A stretch of DNA of 64,000 nucleotides from Primulina eburnea (Eukaryota > Streptophyta > Magnoliopsida > Lamiales > Gesneriaceae). The notes under the pieces are model-generated. The model worked only from the letters and a program-made list of their open reading frames with translations. It made no database searches and had not been told where the DNA came from. Positions within the stretch are counted from its first letter, which is position 1. Each line of letters starts with the position of its first letter. Shown here one piece after another: positions 24,375 through 33,787 of this stretch. Made by a program: the position numbers and the translations under genes. The stretch lies in NCBI RefSeq assembly GCF_022965805.1, contig NC_133105.1:24438978-24502977 (forward strand). Direction: 5' to 3'.

Positions 24375-24827
24375 GTGTTTAAAAAATTGCATATCAATAT
24401 TCCCTTCACCGATGCTTTAATGCAAATGTCTAGTTATGCTAAATTTTTGAAGGATATTTTAGCAAATAAGAGGAAATTGGAGGGTCACATGACAGTGAAC
24501 TTAACCGAAAATTGCTCCGCTTTGGTGCAAAACAAAATCCCTCCGAAACTAAAAGACCCAGGGAGTTTCTCTATTCCTTGCATGATTGGTGATGTTGTTT
24601 TTCATAAGGCATTATGTAATCTTGGTGCAAGTATTAATCTTATGCCATTGTCTGTGTTTAGGAAACTTGGGTTGGGAGAACCTAAGCCGACGAGGATGTC
24701 CTTGCAACTGGCTGACAGATCTGTCAAGTACCCCCGAGGAGTGATTGAGGATGTGCTAGTGAAAGTGGACAAATTCATTTTTCCGGCGGATTTCGTGGTG
24801 CTCGACATGTAGGAGGATACAGAGATG
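24375..24827 (+). pseudogene. pol: Athila protease, catalytic Asp replaced by Asn
   Basis: The order FTDALMQMSSYAKFLKDIL, NKIPPKLKDPGSFSIPC, then ALCNLGASINLMPLSVFRKLGLGEPKPT is the Athila protease. The family's active site reads DLGAS; here the codon is AAT, giving NLGAS, a G-to-A change that should abolish cleavage. A TAG follows at 24810-24812, after which the frame continues directly into the RT region at 24825. Both lesions argue that this copy is inactive. Confidence 0.85.
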
Positions 24828-26972
24828 CCTCTAATTTTGGGGAGACCATTCCTTGCGACTAGCAAGGCACTGATTGATGTACAAGAAGGGAAGTTGATAT
24901 TGCGAGTGGGCGAGGAGGAGATTACTTTTGATGTTTTTAATGCACTTAAGCACACACTGCATTCTGATAGCTGTTTTAGAATTGATGCTTTTGATTCTCT
25001 GGTGTCTCACTATGTGCAGGATGCTTTTAGGGACCCTTTAGAGGCCACTGTCACTACTGAATTGGAAGAAGAGGAATTGGATGAAGAAAAAGCTGAAATA
25101 GTAGCATACTTCAATGACAACCATCCATGGAGGAGGCCGATAAGGATGAAACTGGAAGATCTAGGAGAACGCAGAGATTTGATCCCTCCAAAGTCGAGCA
25201 TCGAGGAGCCACTGACGCTTGAACTCAAACCCTTGCCTCCGCACTTAAAGTACGTATTCCTAGGTGAGAATAACACTTTGCCTGTCATTATTTCTGCTGC
25301 TTTGACAGATTCTATGGAGGACAAATTATTGCAAGTTCTCAAAGAGCACAAAAGGGCATTCGCTTGGAAGGTGGCAGACATCAAGGGAATCAGTCCATCG
25401 ATATGCATGCATAAAATCTTGATGGAAGAAAAGTACTCACCTCTCGTGCAACCTCAAAGACGACTAAATCCAAAGATGCAAGAGGTAGTAAAAGCTGAAA
25501 CGATTAAGCTTCTCGATTCAGGTATTATCTACCCTATTTCCGATAGTGCTTGGGTAAGTCCGGTTCAATGTGTGCCTAAGAAAGGTGGGATTACGGTGAT
25601 CACCAATGAAAAGAATGAACTTATTCCTACCAGAACTGTTACGGGGTGGAGAGTGTGTATTGACTATAGGAAGTTGAATGATGCCACCCGTAAGGACCAT
25701 TTTCCCCTTCCCTTTATTGATCAAATGTTGGAGAGATTAGCGGGGCATGAATTTTATTGTTTTCTAGATGGGTATTCGGGGTATAATCAAATCACAATTG
25801 CACCTGAGGACCAAGAGAAAACCACTTTCACTTGTCCTTATGGCACGTTTGATTTTCGCCGAATGTCTTTTGGTCTTTGTAATGCACCTGCTACATTTCA
25901 GCGCTGTATGACTGCTATATTCCATGATATGATGGAAACTTTTCTTGAAATTTTTATGGATGACTTCTCTATTTTCGGCCCTTCTTTTGATGACTGTTTG
26001 CAGAACTTGAGGGAGGTGTTAGTGAGATGTGAGGAGACGAATTTGGTGCTGAATTGGGAAAAGTGCCACTTCATGGTACAAGAGGGAATTGTCCTAGGGC
26101 ACAAGATTTCGGAGCACGGAATAGAGGTGGATAAGGCGAAAGTTGAAGTCATCAAGAACTTGCCACCTCCGGCGTCCATAAAGGGAGTTAGAAGTTTTCT
26201 AGGCCATGCCGGTTTTTATCGGCGTTTTATAAAAGATTTTTCAAAAATTGCCAAACCTCTATCTTCCTTACTTATGAAAGATGTGTCATTTGATTTCAAT
26301 TCTGACTGTTTACAGGCATACAAGAATCTGAAGGAGCGCTTGGTGACGGCTCCTGTCTTGGTAGCACCGGATTGGGATCTACCTTTCGAGATCATGTGCG
26401 ACGCCAGTGACACTGCAGTGGGGGCCGTACTTGGCCAGCGGCAAAACAAGGTATTTCACACAATTTACTATGCAAGTAAGACCTTAGATGAGGCTCAATT
26501 GAATTATGCAACAACTGAAAAGGAATTACTTGCAGTAGTATTCGCACTTGACAAATTTCATTCATACCTTGTTTTGTCCAAAGTAATTGTATTCACTGAT
26601 CATTCTGCCCTTAAATACTTACTTGCTAAAAAAGATGCAAGGCCACGCTTACTTCGGTGGATTTTATTATTGCAAGAGTTTGACTTAGAGATCAAAGATA
26701 AGAAAGGGGTTGAGAATGTGGTAGCAGATCACTTGTCTAGATTAGAATTTATTTGTGATGATCCTGTCGATCGTGCTATCAATTATTGGTTCTCTGATGA
26801 GCAACTCTTTGAGGTGAGAAATTGTCCTTGGTATGCAAATTTCGCTAAATTTCTTGTCACAGGCACACCCCCACCAAACCTATCGTTTCACCAACGAAAG
26901 AAATTCTTTTCTGACGTGAAATACTACTTTTGGGAGGAACCGTTTTGTTCAAAATTTGTGCAGATGCCATGA
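24825..26972 (+). pseudogene. pol: Athila reverse transcriptase and RNase H (715 codons open)
   Basis: An open stretch from LILGRPFLATSKALIDV into the RT. It contains WRVCIDYRKLNDATRKDHFPLPFIDQ, LDGYSGYNQI, the MSFGLCNAPATFQR box and the catalytic FMDDFSIFG. RNase H follows (IMCDASDTAVGAVLGQ, TTEKELLAVVFALDKF, FTDHSALKYLL, NVVADHLSRL). RT copies the element RNA to DNA and RNase H removes the RNA strand. The domain set is complete and in one frame. The frame is lost near 26940, just before the integrase. Confidence 0.92.
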
Positions 26973-28110
26973 TAAGAAGGTGTGTTGCAGAGGAAGAGTT
27001 CGATCAAATTCTTAACCATTGCCATGACCGTGAGGTAGGTGGTCATTTCGGACCAACAAGGACGGCTTCCAAGGTACTTGAATGTGGCTTTTATTGGCCA
27101 ACCCTCTTTAAAGATGCTCGTTCTTATGTGCTACATTGTGATAAATGCCAGCGGTCAGGTAACATATCTAACCGTCATGAAATGCCTTTAAATAATATCA
27201 TTGAGTGTGAGGTTTTTGATGTGTGGGGGATAGACTTTATGGGACCGTTTCCTAGTTCTTTCACGAAAAAATACATCTTGGTTACTGTGGATTATGTGTC
27301 TAAGTGGGTAGAGGCGGAAGCGTACGCCACTAATGATGCTCAAGTGGTCCTAAAATTTTTAAAGAAAAACATTTTCAATCGATTTGGAACACCACGAGCA
27401 ATCATTAGTGATGTGGCACGCATTTTTGCAACAAACTATTTGAAAAACTTTTGAGCAAATATGGTGTCACACATAAGATCTCTACCCCTATCACCCCCAG
27501 ACGAGTGGTCAAGTGGAAGTGTCGAACCGAGAGATAAAGCGAATTCTGGAGAAAGTGGTAGGTGTCAGTAGGAAAGAGTGGTCGGTGAGATTAGATGATG
27601 CTCTTTGGGCATATAGGACTGCTTTTAAAACACCAATAGGCACTACACCATATAGGTTGTTGTTTGGTAAAGCATGTCATCTACCTGTAGAATTAGAGCA
27701 TCGAGCATACTGGGCTACAAAAGCATTGAACTTAAATTTTACTGATGCAGGTGAACGACGTCTACTGCAACTGGATCAGTTGGAGGAGTTCCGGAATTTG
27801 GCATATGATCTTGCACTGTCATACAAAGAAAAGTCAAAGAGGGCTCACGACAGGCGAATCATCGAAAAGGAATTCAAGGAAGGTGAAAACGTCCTGCTCT
27901 ACAACTCTCGGTTGTGACTATTTCCCGAAAAACTGAAGTCACGATGGTCCGGTCCATTCGTGATTTCGAAAGTATACCCATCGGGAGCGGTATAGTTGAA
28001 AGATGGGAAGGATGGGACATTTACGGTCAATGCCCAGAGCCTGAAGCATTACATGGGTGGCACAATTGAGCCACAACTTGGAATCACTCGGTTCCAAAAC
28101 ATGCCGAACT
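26940..28110 (+). pseudogene. pol: Athila integrase, frameshifted
   Basis: Frame 26930-27454 gives [11 protein letters not shown], a His/Cys zinc-binding block ([13 protein letters not shown] ... [10 protein letters not shown]) and the catalytic core ([22 protein letters not shown]). A frame change near 27455-27510 follows, and 27513-27917 holds the C-terminal part ([52 protein letters not shown]). A TGA at 27915-27917 interrupts the terminal segment, which is still recognisable to about 28110 (YMGGTIEPQL region). Integrase would insert the cDNA; here it is broken at least three times. Confidence 0.88.
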
Positions 28111-28278
28111 GAGACGGACCGACAGTCAAGCTCTCGACTATAAATTGAGAACTACTTTTCTTCCCTTTCTCTTGCATTTGATTTAATTTTTCTTTCGTGT
28201 CAATTTGTTTATTTTCTCTTGCTCTTGTTTTGTTTTATATATAAAAAAAAAGGCCGTGAAGCTTCGGGCATTTACATT

Positions 28279-28415
28279 CGCTCGGGCGCAACTTTTTGTA
28301 AAAAATGCCGTGAAGCTTCCGCACGGGCGGGAATTAATATCCGCCCGGGCGCACCCTTTTCAAAAAAAAATTCGAGGACCATCCGCCCGGGCGGAAATTC
28401 ATGTCCGCCCGGGCG
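28279..28415. repeat. Second array of GC palindromes, between integrase and ORF3
   Basis: Units lie at 28279 (CGCTCGGGCG), 28320 (CGCACGGGCG), 28342, 28384 and 28406 (all three CGCCCGGGCG), with a degenerate partner near 28261. The two best pairs are again 22 bp apart, as in the LTRs. They sit 330-470 bp upstream of the ORF3 start, so they may lie in its leader or promoter. Confidence 0.85.
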
Positions 28416-28747
28416 GATCGCGCAGATTTAAAATCTGCTGTTCTTTTTTCTCCTCTCCCCATTCCAAACCCTCGCCCCCTTTCCAATTTTGTTCGCCCCT
28501 ACCCTCTCCATCTCACTCAATTCATCTATTCTCACCCAATTTCAGGTACAATCGTGCACCTTCACCTTCACCGAGTGTCAAGACGCAATTTTTCCGTTCA
28601 AGAACTCAAATCTCCGGCGAACCCAAGCGATTTTCGGCCGCCGCCGCCGCTGCTTTTCCGGTCGCCCCTTCCGTTCCCGACCGCCACCAAGTTCCGTAAA
28701 ACATTCCCCTACTACGGACTACTTGTGCTCTTCTCCAATCTTCCACA

Positions 28748-30064
28748 ATGGCACCTAAAAAGGCTCGGGTAAGTCACGGTGCTTCTTCTTCGTCATCTCA
28801 TAATGCTCAATTATTTGTGAATCCTGCGGCTAGGGAACGATATGAGCATGCAAAAATACATAGAGCTCCGCTTCGTGAACGAGGTTTCCAATTTGAGCAA
28901 TATATAGATATCAACAATCAAATTGAGAAAAGAAGTTGGGGTAAATTTTGCCGTCAACCGCAAGCCACGGTGGTGCCAGTGGTGAGGGAATTCTATGCCA
29001 ATGCTGCTGAGAGGAGTGACGGTAAGGCTTTTGTGAGAGGGAGGTTGGTTGATTTTAGTTCAGCGGAGCTTAATATGGTGCTTGAGACACCGGCAGTAGA
29101 TGACTCAGTTTATGTGGCATGGGCGGCCGAACCGGATTTGGACTTGATGATGCAGCGAATATGTTATCCGGGGTCTCCGTGGAAGACACCGGGCTCACGC
29201 ACTTGTTTTGCCGAAAAATATCTGATGATCCTGGCTTCGTTGTGGTATGCATTCCTGGCCACACGTTTGATGCCAGTCGGGCACACGAGCGAAGTCCAGA
29301 GGGAGCGAGGGCTACTCCTTTATGCTTTGATCACTCAATTGCCACTCAATGTGGGCAGGATAATCCATTCGCAGATCCAGCTGAGCATTCATAATCCGAA
29401 TGTGGCATTGTTCTTCTCCCACATTATCACAGAGCTATGTGCGAGCGCTGGAGTTATTTTTCAGGATGACGATGAGTGGCTACCACCGACCAAGGCCCTC
29501 GATGACGCCAGCTGGTTACAGAAATTAGCAGTGCGGCGGAAGGCTTTACCGCAGTTTGGCCCCATCTGGGACGGCTACACTTTTGATCCCGTGCCACAGC
29601 AGCCCCCACCACCGACCCCGCGACCTCGCCGTCGCCTACTGCAGGACCGGATGGACGAATTTGCTGCCTTTGCAGACCATCAGTTACAGTGGCAGGCTGT
29701 GAGTCAAACTTACCAGACGGCTAGTGATGCCATGCTTCGCCTATCTTTGAGCCACAGTGGTGTCGACCCAGCCCTTCTCCCACCACCCATGCCAGCCTTC
29801 CCGCCGCCGTTCCATTTTCATTACGCCGATGCACCAGAGCCAGACGCTGGCGTCGCCCCCCGGAGGAGCACGAGGAGGAGGATCAGTGAGAGGGGAGTCA
29901 CTTCTATCCCTTCTTTTATTTATTTCATTTCGTTTCGTTCAGTTTATTTATTGTCGTTTATTTCTATGTCTGTTGCATGTTTAGGTCATATTGCACCTGT
30001 TTTGTTATGCACTATCTGTCTCTGTTCTATCGCCTGTTGCATTGGGGACAATGCTCGACTTTAG
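28748..30064 (+). CDS. Athila ORF3 (env-position protein, putative plant transposon protein type), intact frame
   Basis: The ATG at 28748 opens 438 uninterrupted codons. It follows a CT-rich leader that contains a possible pyrimidine-tract/CAG acceptor at 28545. The N-terminus is Lys/Ser-rich. Residues ~25-280 form a folded region (YEHAKIHRAPLRERGFQFE, RGRLVDFSSAELNMVL, RLMPVGHTSEVQRERGLLLYALI) of the kind found after pol in Athila elements and sometimes called env-like. A Pro-rich linker (~280-300) and an Arg-rich patch near 375 follow. The last ~50 residues are hydrophobic and look membrane-spanning, although this part may be read-through of a 3' spacer. The function of the family is unknown. 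The frame is intact although gag and pol are broken. Confidence 0.75.
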   Translation: MAPKKARVSHGASSSSSHNAQLFVNPAARERYEHAKIHRAPLRERGFQFEQYIDINNQIEKRSWGKFCRQPQATVVPVVREFYANAAERSDGKAFVRGRLVDFSSAELNMVLETPAVDDSVYVAWAAEPDLDLMMQRICYPGSPWKTPGSRTCFAEKYLMILASLWYAFLATRLMPVGHTSEVQRERGLLLYALITQLPLNVGRIIHSQIQLSIHNPNVALFFSHIITELCASAGVIFQDDDEWLPPTKALDDASWLQKLAVRRKALPQFGPIWDGYTFDPVPQQPPPPTPRPRRRLLQDRMDEFAAFADHQLQWQAVSQTYQTASDAMLRLSLSHSGVDPALLPPPMPAFPPPFHFHYADAPEPDAGVAPRRSTRRRISERGVTSIPSFIYFISFRSVYLLSFISMSVACLGHIAPVLLCTICLCSIACCIGDNARL

Positions 30065-30981
30065 TATTGGGGGATGGATAGGTGTTGTGTCCTTTTTGTC
30101 GTGTCGGTGCTTTGTTCGTTTTGTTCGTTGGCATGTAACCGACATAGTTTTGGAGTGGTACATTGTTAGCCAAGGATGATTAGGAAGCAATGAGACATGC
30201 CATGTCTGTCGTGTATTCGCACACCTTTAGCACATACTATGGTAAAGACATACAGTTTTATTTAAAACTCTGAACTCTCTTTGTACAAATGTTAGAACTA
30301 GAAGCCTGCATGATAAGATGGTGAAAATTTAAAAACTTAAGTGGGGAACGAAGATGTTTGAAGGTGTAAATTGAACTTGACGACATTCTCTTTAATCAAG
30401 GTATCTATCAGCATCGAAAAAAAAAAGAGATGGAGATGTAAGGTGTGGGGCAGCCGAATAAAGGAATGAAATCCTATTCCTGGCTAAAGATGGAGATGTA
30501 AGGTGTTGAGGAGCCGAATAAGGGAATGAAATCCTATTCCCGGCTAAAAACGCAAAACGCATGGATTTGAATCTGAAATGAAAAGTTCTAATATAGTCCT
30601 TTCATTACTGCATTCTTATTATTCAGAAAAAAAAGAAAAAAGTTGCTGATGGATACTGAGTGCAAAGGAATAAAGGAGAGTGATATTTACACTAACAGGC
30701 TGATTTAAATCTCTGACAATGATTGAGAATGGATCCCTCTATCATTTGTGATGCTAGGACTAACAACACACACACACACGTTCAGGCTTTATTTGAAACG
30801 ATGTCTAGACCAAAGGAAGTGCGAAGAAGTATGCTTTTACATCGATCGACAAGGGAATATGTTGAGTTTCACTGAGGCTAGTTGCCAACTATGAATTCAC
30901 TGTCGAGCTATTTTGTGTCATGATATATTTTTTTGTCACCTGTTTTGCTCGAGGGCGAGCAAAAGGTTAGTATTCGGGGGT
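30065..30981 (+). other. Athila 3' spacer with polypurine tract
   Basis: Non-coding sequence from ORF3 to the 3' LTR. It includes a (CA)n run near 30768 and a CGAGGGCGAGCAAAAGG segment. The purine/G-rich TATTCGGGGGT at 30971-30981 directly before the LTR is the probable polypurine tract. Confidence 0.7.
30429..30548. repeat. Two tandem 60-bp units in the Athila 3' spacer
   Basis: Units at 30429-30488 and 30489-30548 (GATGGAGATGTAAGGTG ... ATCCTATTCC(T/C)GGCTAAA) differ at only about five positions. Confidence 0.9.
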
Positions 30982-32375
30982 TGATAGAGGTGGATTTTAC
31001 GTGTTCTTGCATATCGTTATGTTGCATTGTGTTGCATTTATCATTTAGATTTCATGCATTTTGTGTTATTCTAGCATTAGTTATGTTTTTGGTTATTTAT
31101 GAGTTTAGTTGGTGAAAATGCAGGTGAGTTCGGAATAGACTGAAGCTTTAAAGAAGAAATTCGAGAGACCCTCGCCCGGGCGCACATTTCCATCCGCCCG
31201 GGCGCATCCAAGGTGTGGAAAAATAAATTTTGCGAGAAGCATCCGCCCGGGCGGACATTCACATCCGCCCGGGCGCGCCAAAGAAAAATAAAAAGGCAAG
31301 ATCTGCGAGAGTTGTCCGCCCGGGCGGAAACTTATGTCCGCCCGGGCGCGATGTAACTTTGGAAAATATTTTGCGCGATTCCTTGCCCTGTTTTCTGGAG
31401 AAGACTGATATGGAAGGAAAAAGACACGAACTGAGAGATTCAGACATCATTCTTCAGCCGCCGGATGCCTTGCAGAGCACTTTTGCGCTTGGATTGAAGA
31501 ATTGAAGATTCCGGGCATCGTTTCTCGCGTTTTTCGTCAATTCTAGTATTTCTAACTTAGTTTTTATCTTTTAAACATTGTTTTGCTTAGTTTAATTATG
31601 AATTCTAGTAGCTAAACTTTATTATTTGTTGGGATTAAAGGGGATCCTACCCCGAACGTTGAATTGAATTAATTTATATTTCGATTGTGTGTTATTCTTG
31701 ATTTTACTACTGTTTTACTGTTTCATTAAAGCGTAGCTAACTTTAACGACGTTTTCATATCACGAGTGAGTTCGAGAGAATAACGAGTGATAGGATCGAG
31801 TAGTATAATCCGCGGATCTACAATTTACATAGATATATGAAATTGGATACGTGCCGATAGTCATAGTCCTTAGGGTCGAAAACTAGGGGATTTCATAGAT
31901 CGAAATGCAATTTGCTCTTGATAAATAATTAAAGACATTTAATTACTTCATTTAGTAGAATTAGTTTGGCATAGCTCGAGAGAGTATGTTCAATAGATTA
32001 GGAAATCTTGTCGGAAGCGTAGATCACGATCGAACGAATTGATTAATAAACGAAGGGTAGGTGAACCGAGATTCCCAACAAATCCATTTCTTATTGAATT
32101 TTAACTCAACATTTTAGATTAAATTCTCATTCATTACTTGTTGAATCATTTTATTGCATATTTATTTGAGTATAGTAGGAGTAATCACACAACTCAATTT
32201 TCGTTGCTAAATGTTAAATAACTGAAAATAATAATTGTTAAACAAGTCTTCAGTGGAATGATACTCGTACTCTGGTACACTATATTATTACTTGACATCG
32301 TGCACTTGCGATTAATTTTGAGCATACAAAATCATATTTTATTGGGGATTTTACTGTGCAAGTTTTGCTCGATCA
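30982..32375 (+). repeat. 3' LTR of the Athila element
   Basis: 1394 bp, TGATAGAGG ... GATCA, directly followed by the TSD ACTAA. Confidence 0.95.
31173..31348. repeat. Array of three palindrome pairs in the Athila 3' LTR
   Basis: Six units, all perfect CGCCCGGGCG, start at 31173, 31195, 31244, 31266, 31317 and 31339. Each pair is 22 bp apart and pairs recur every 71-73 bp, the same geometry as in the 5' LTR. Confidence 0.92.
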
Positions 32376-33326
32376 ACTAACCAGCTTTCTCCATGGTTCA
32401 TTTTCTGCTGCAGCACATATGCTCAGACTTCAATGAATAAACTGATTTTCTCGGGCAACAATAGGCTGCAAAGTTTATACTGATGTAATCCTCTACAAGT
32501 CTAGTTTGCAACGCAAAAAGCGGTTCGTCATTTGGATCCCCTTCAAAAGCTCTTGTTGGATCTTCAAGATATATTTAGAGGCCCCAAAAAAGATATATAT
32601 GTTAGACACAAGAAGATGACTGTTCGGAAAGTTTCTGTACTATTTTTGAAATTGTAACGGTCAAATTTGTCTTGCTGGACATTTTCCTGAGATTAAACTA
32701 GTCATTCAACGTTTGGTCAATGGTTCAAACTCGTCAGCAGTTAAATTGGTTAACGGTTGAAAACTGATCAGCGGTTGAAACTAATCAGCGTTTGAACTGG
32801 TAAGCGGTTGAAAACTGGTAAGCAGTTGAAACTGGTCAATAGTTCAATCTGGTCAGCATCTCAACCACAGCTCAACTAGTGTGTTGTGCAGAACCAGTAG
32901 TTTCATCGCCATTTATCAGCATCTTAAGCTTCGATTCAGATTTTGACTTCTGAAGATGATTTGTAGGTCATTGTCTTATCTTTCAAATTCATACTGAATC
33001 GTTTCATTCCAATAACCTTGCTGAGATATATGGCCAAAATAACATTGCTGCTCATACCCAACTGATTGTTGTTTTCGTGCAACAGACGTGAAATACGACT
33101 TGTTCCAAATTAGGTTTTCTGACCAGTGAAATAACGGATTGTTATTTGAATCAACCAGATGAGATATATCATTAAAACACCGAGGCTCGCCAGAAATTTA
33201 GTTTGGCTAAATTCAGTTTCAGTTTGATTCTTGTGTTTGCAACTTCACAAGTGAGCAAATATGTTAGAAATACAACAACAAGTTTTTTTAATATAAAAAT
33301 TAAGATTGCAAACATGAAATGTTTCA
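32376..33326 (-). mobile_element. Copia 3 remainder: internal scrap and truncated 5' LTR
   Basis: After the second ACTAA come about 150 bp of unrecognised internal sequence. From about 32530 the sequence parallels the left copia 3 LTR from about 20200 onward (CTTCAAAAGCTCTTGTTGGATCTTC, GAAATTGTAACGGTCAAA, the CAGCGGTTGAAAC repeats), ending GAAATGTTTCA at 33326. The U5 part and PBS are missing, so this 5' LTR is truncated. Divergence from the left LTR is visible throughout, so copia 3 is older than the Athila element inside it. Confidence 0.65.
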
Positions 33327-33787
33327 ATACCATTCAAATCATAATATGTGTGTTACATTTTGAATCATGAAAATTATATTGATCAAATTATTTGATAACT
33401 AGATGAATATTTTTCAAAGTTTTGACGTTTTTACGCTTGTTTGAGACGTATTATGATTTCTAAAGGACATGATGCTGTTAAGGACGTTGATGGATTGTAA
33501 AAAGTGTCGTTTAAGTGGTAAACGAAGGCTGGACCGTAGCAAAGGGCGTGCATGATGGAGGCTTGAAATTTGGTATTTTCCTTGCACTAGGTTGTAGGGT
33601 GCGAAGGGGCTGGTGCGGCTGGTCATGGGCTGGTCCAGTAGGGTCCAGGAGGGTCGGCTGGTGGTCTGGTCCAAGGTGGCTCGAGGGTGGCTCGAGAGAT
33701 TTAGGTGTGCGGCTTGGTTTAGGAGAAATATGTTCAAAAATGGCTACGAAAAGAGATGGGGATTGAACCGTGGTTCACGGGGGATGG
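33327..33787 (+). repeat. LTR X, second segment
   Basis: Matches the reverse complement of LTR B1 (TTTTTACGCTTGTTTGAGACGTATTATGATTTC here; related text near 13050). A G-rich stretch (33595-33720) mirrors the C-rich parts of B1 and B2. It ends at GATGG, where solo LTR A2 entered. Confidence 0.6.

Larger units (their letters stand above)
21272..32375 (+). mobile_element. Athila-type Ty3/gypsy retrotransposon, structurally complete, TSD ACTAA
   Basis: Two LTRs (21272-22667 and 30982-32375) start TGATAGAGG and end ATCA. They are flanked by ACTAA at 21267-21271 and 32376-32380. Internal order: tRNA-Asp-type PBS, gag, protease, RT, RNase H, integrase, spacer with GC palindromes, ORF3, 3' spacer, polypurine tract. 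This is the Athila layout. By eye the LTRs differ at about 25 positions (roughly 2%). Pol is broken by several frameshifts and stops, so the copy is non-autonomous. It sits inside copia 3, which sits inside gypsy LTR X. Confidence 0.95.

Noticed and set aside
28205..28699. 164-codon frame overlapping the palindrome array before ORF3
   Set aside because: Composition is driven by palindromes and CT-rich leader sequence. It overlaps the leader of ORF3 and has no family features.
21520..31505. 91-codon frames in both Athila LTRs (21520-21795 and 31230-31505)
   Set aside because: They begin with TTG and owe their Arg-Pro-Gly pattern to the GC palindromes. They lie in the LTR and show no domain.
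33515..33766. Overlapping plus and minus frames in the G-rich part of LTR X
   Set aside because: Base-composition artefacts within an LTR; no homologue in frame in B1 or B2.
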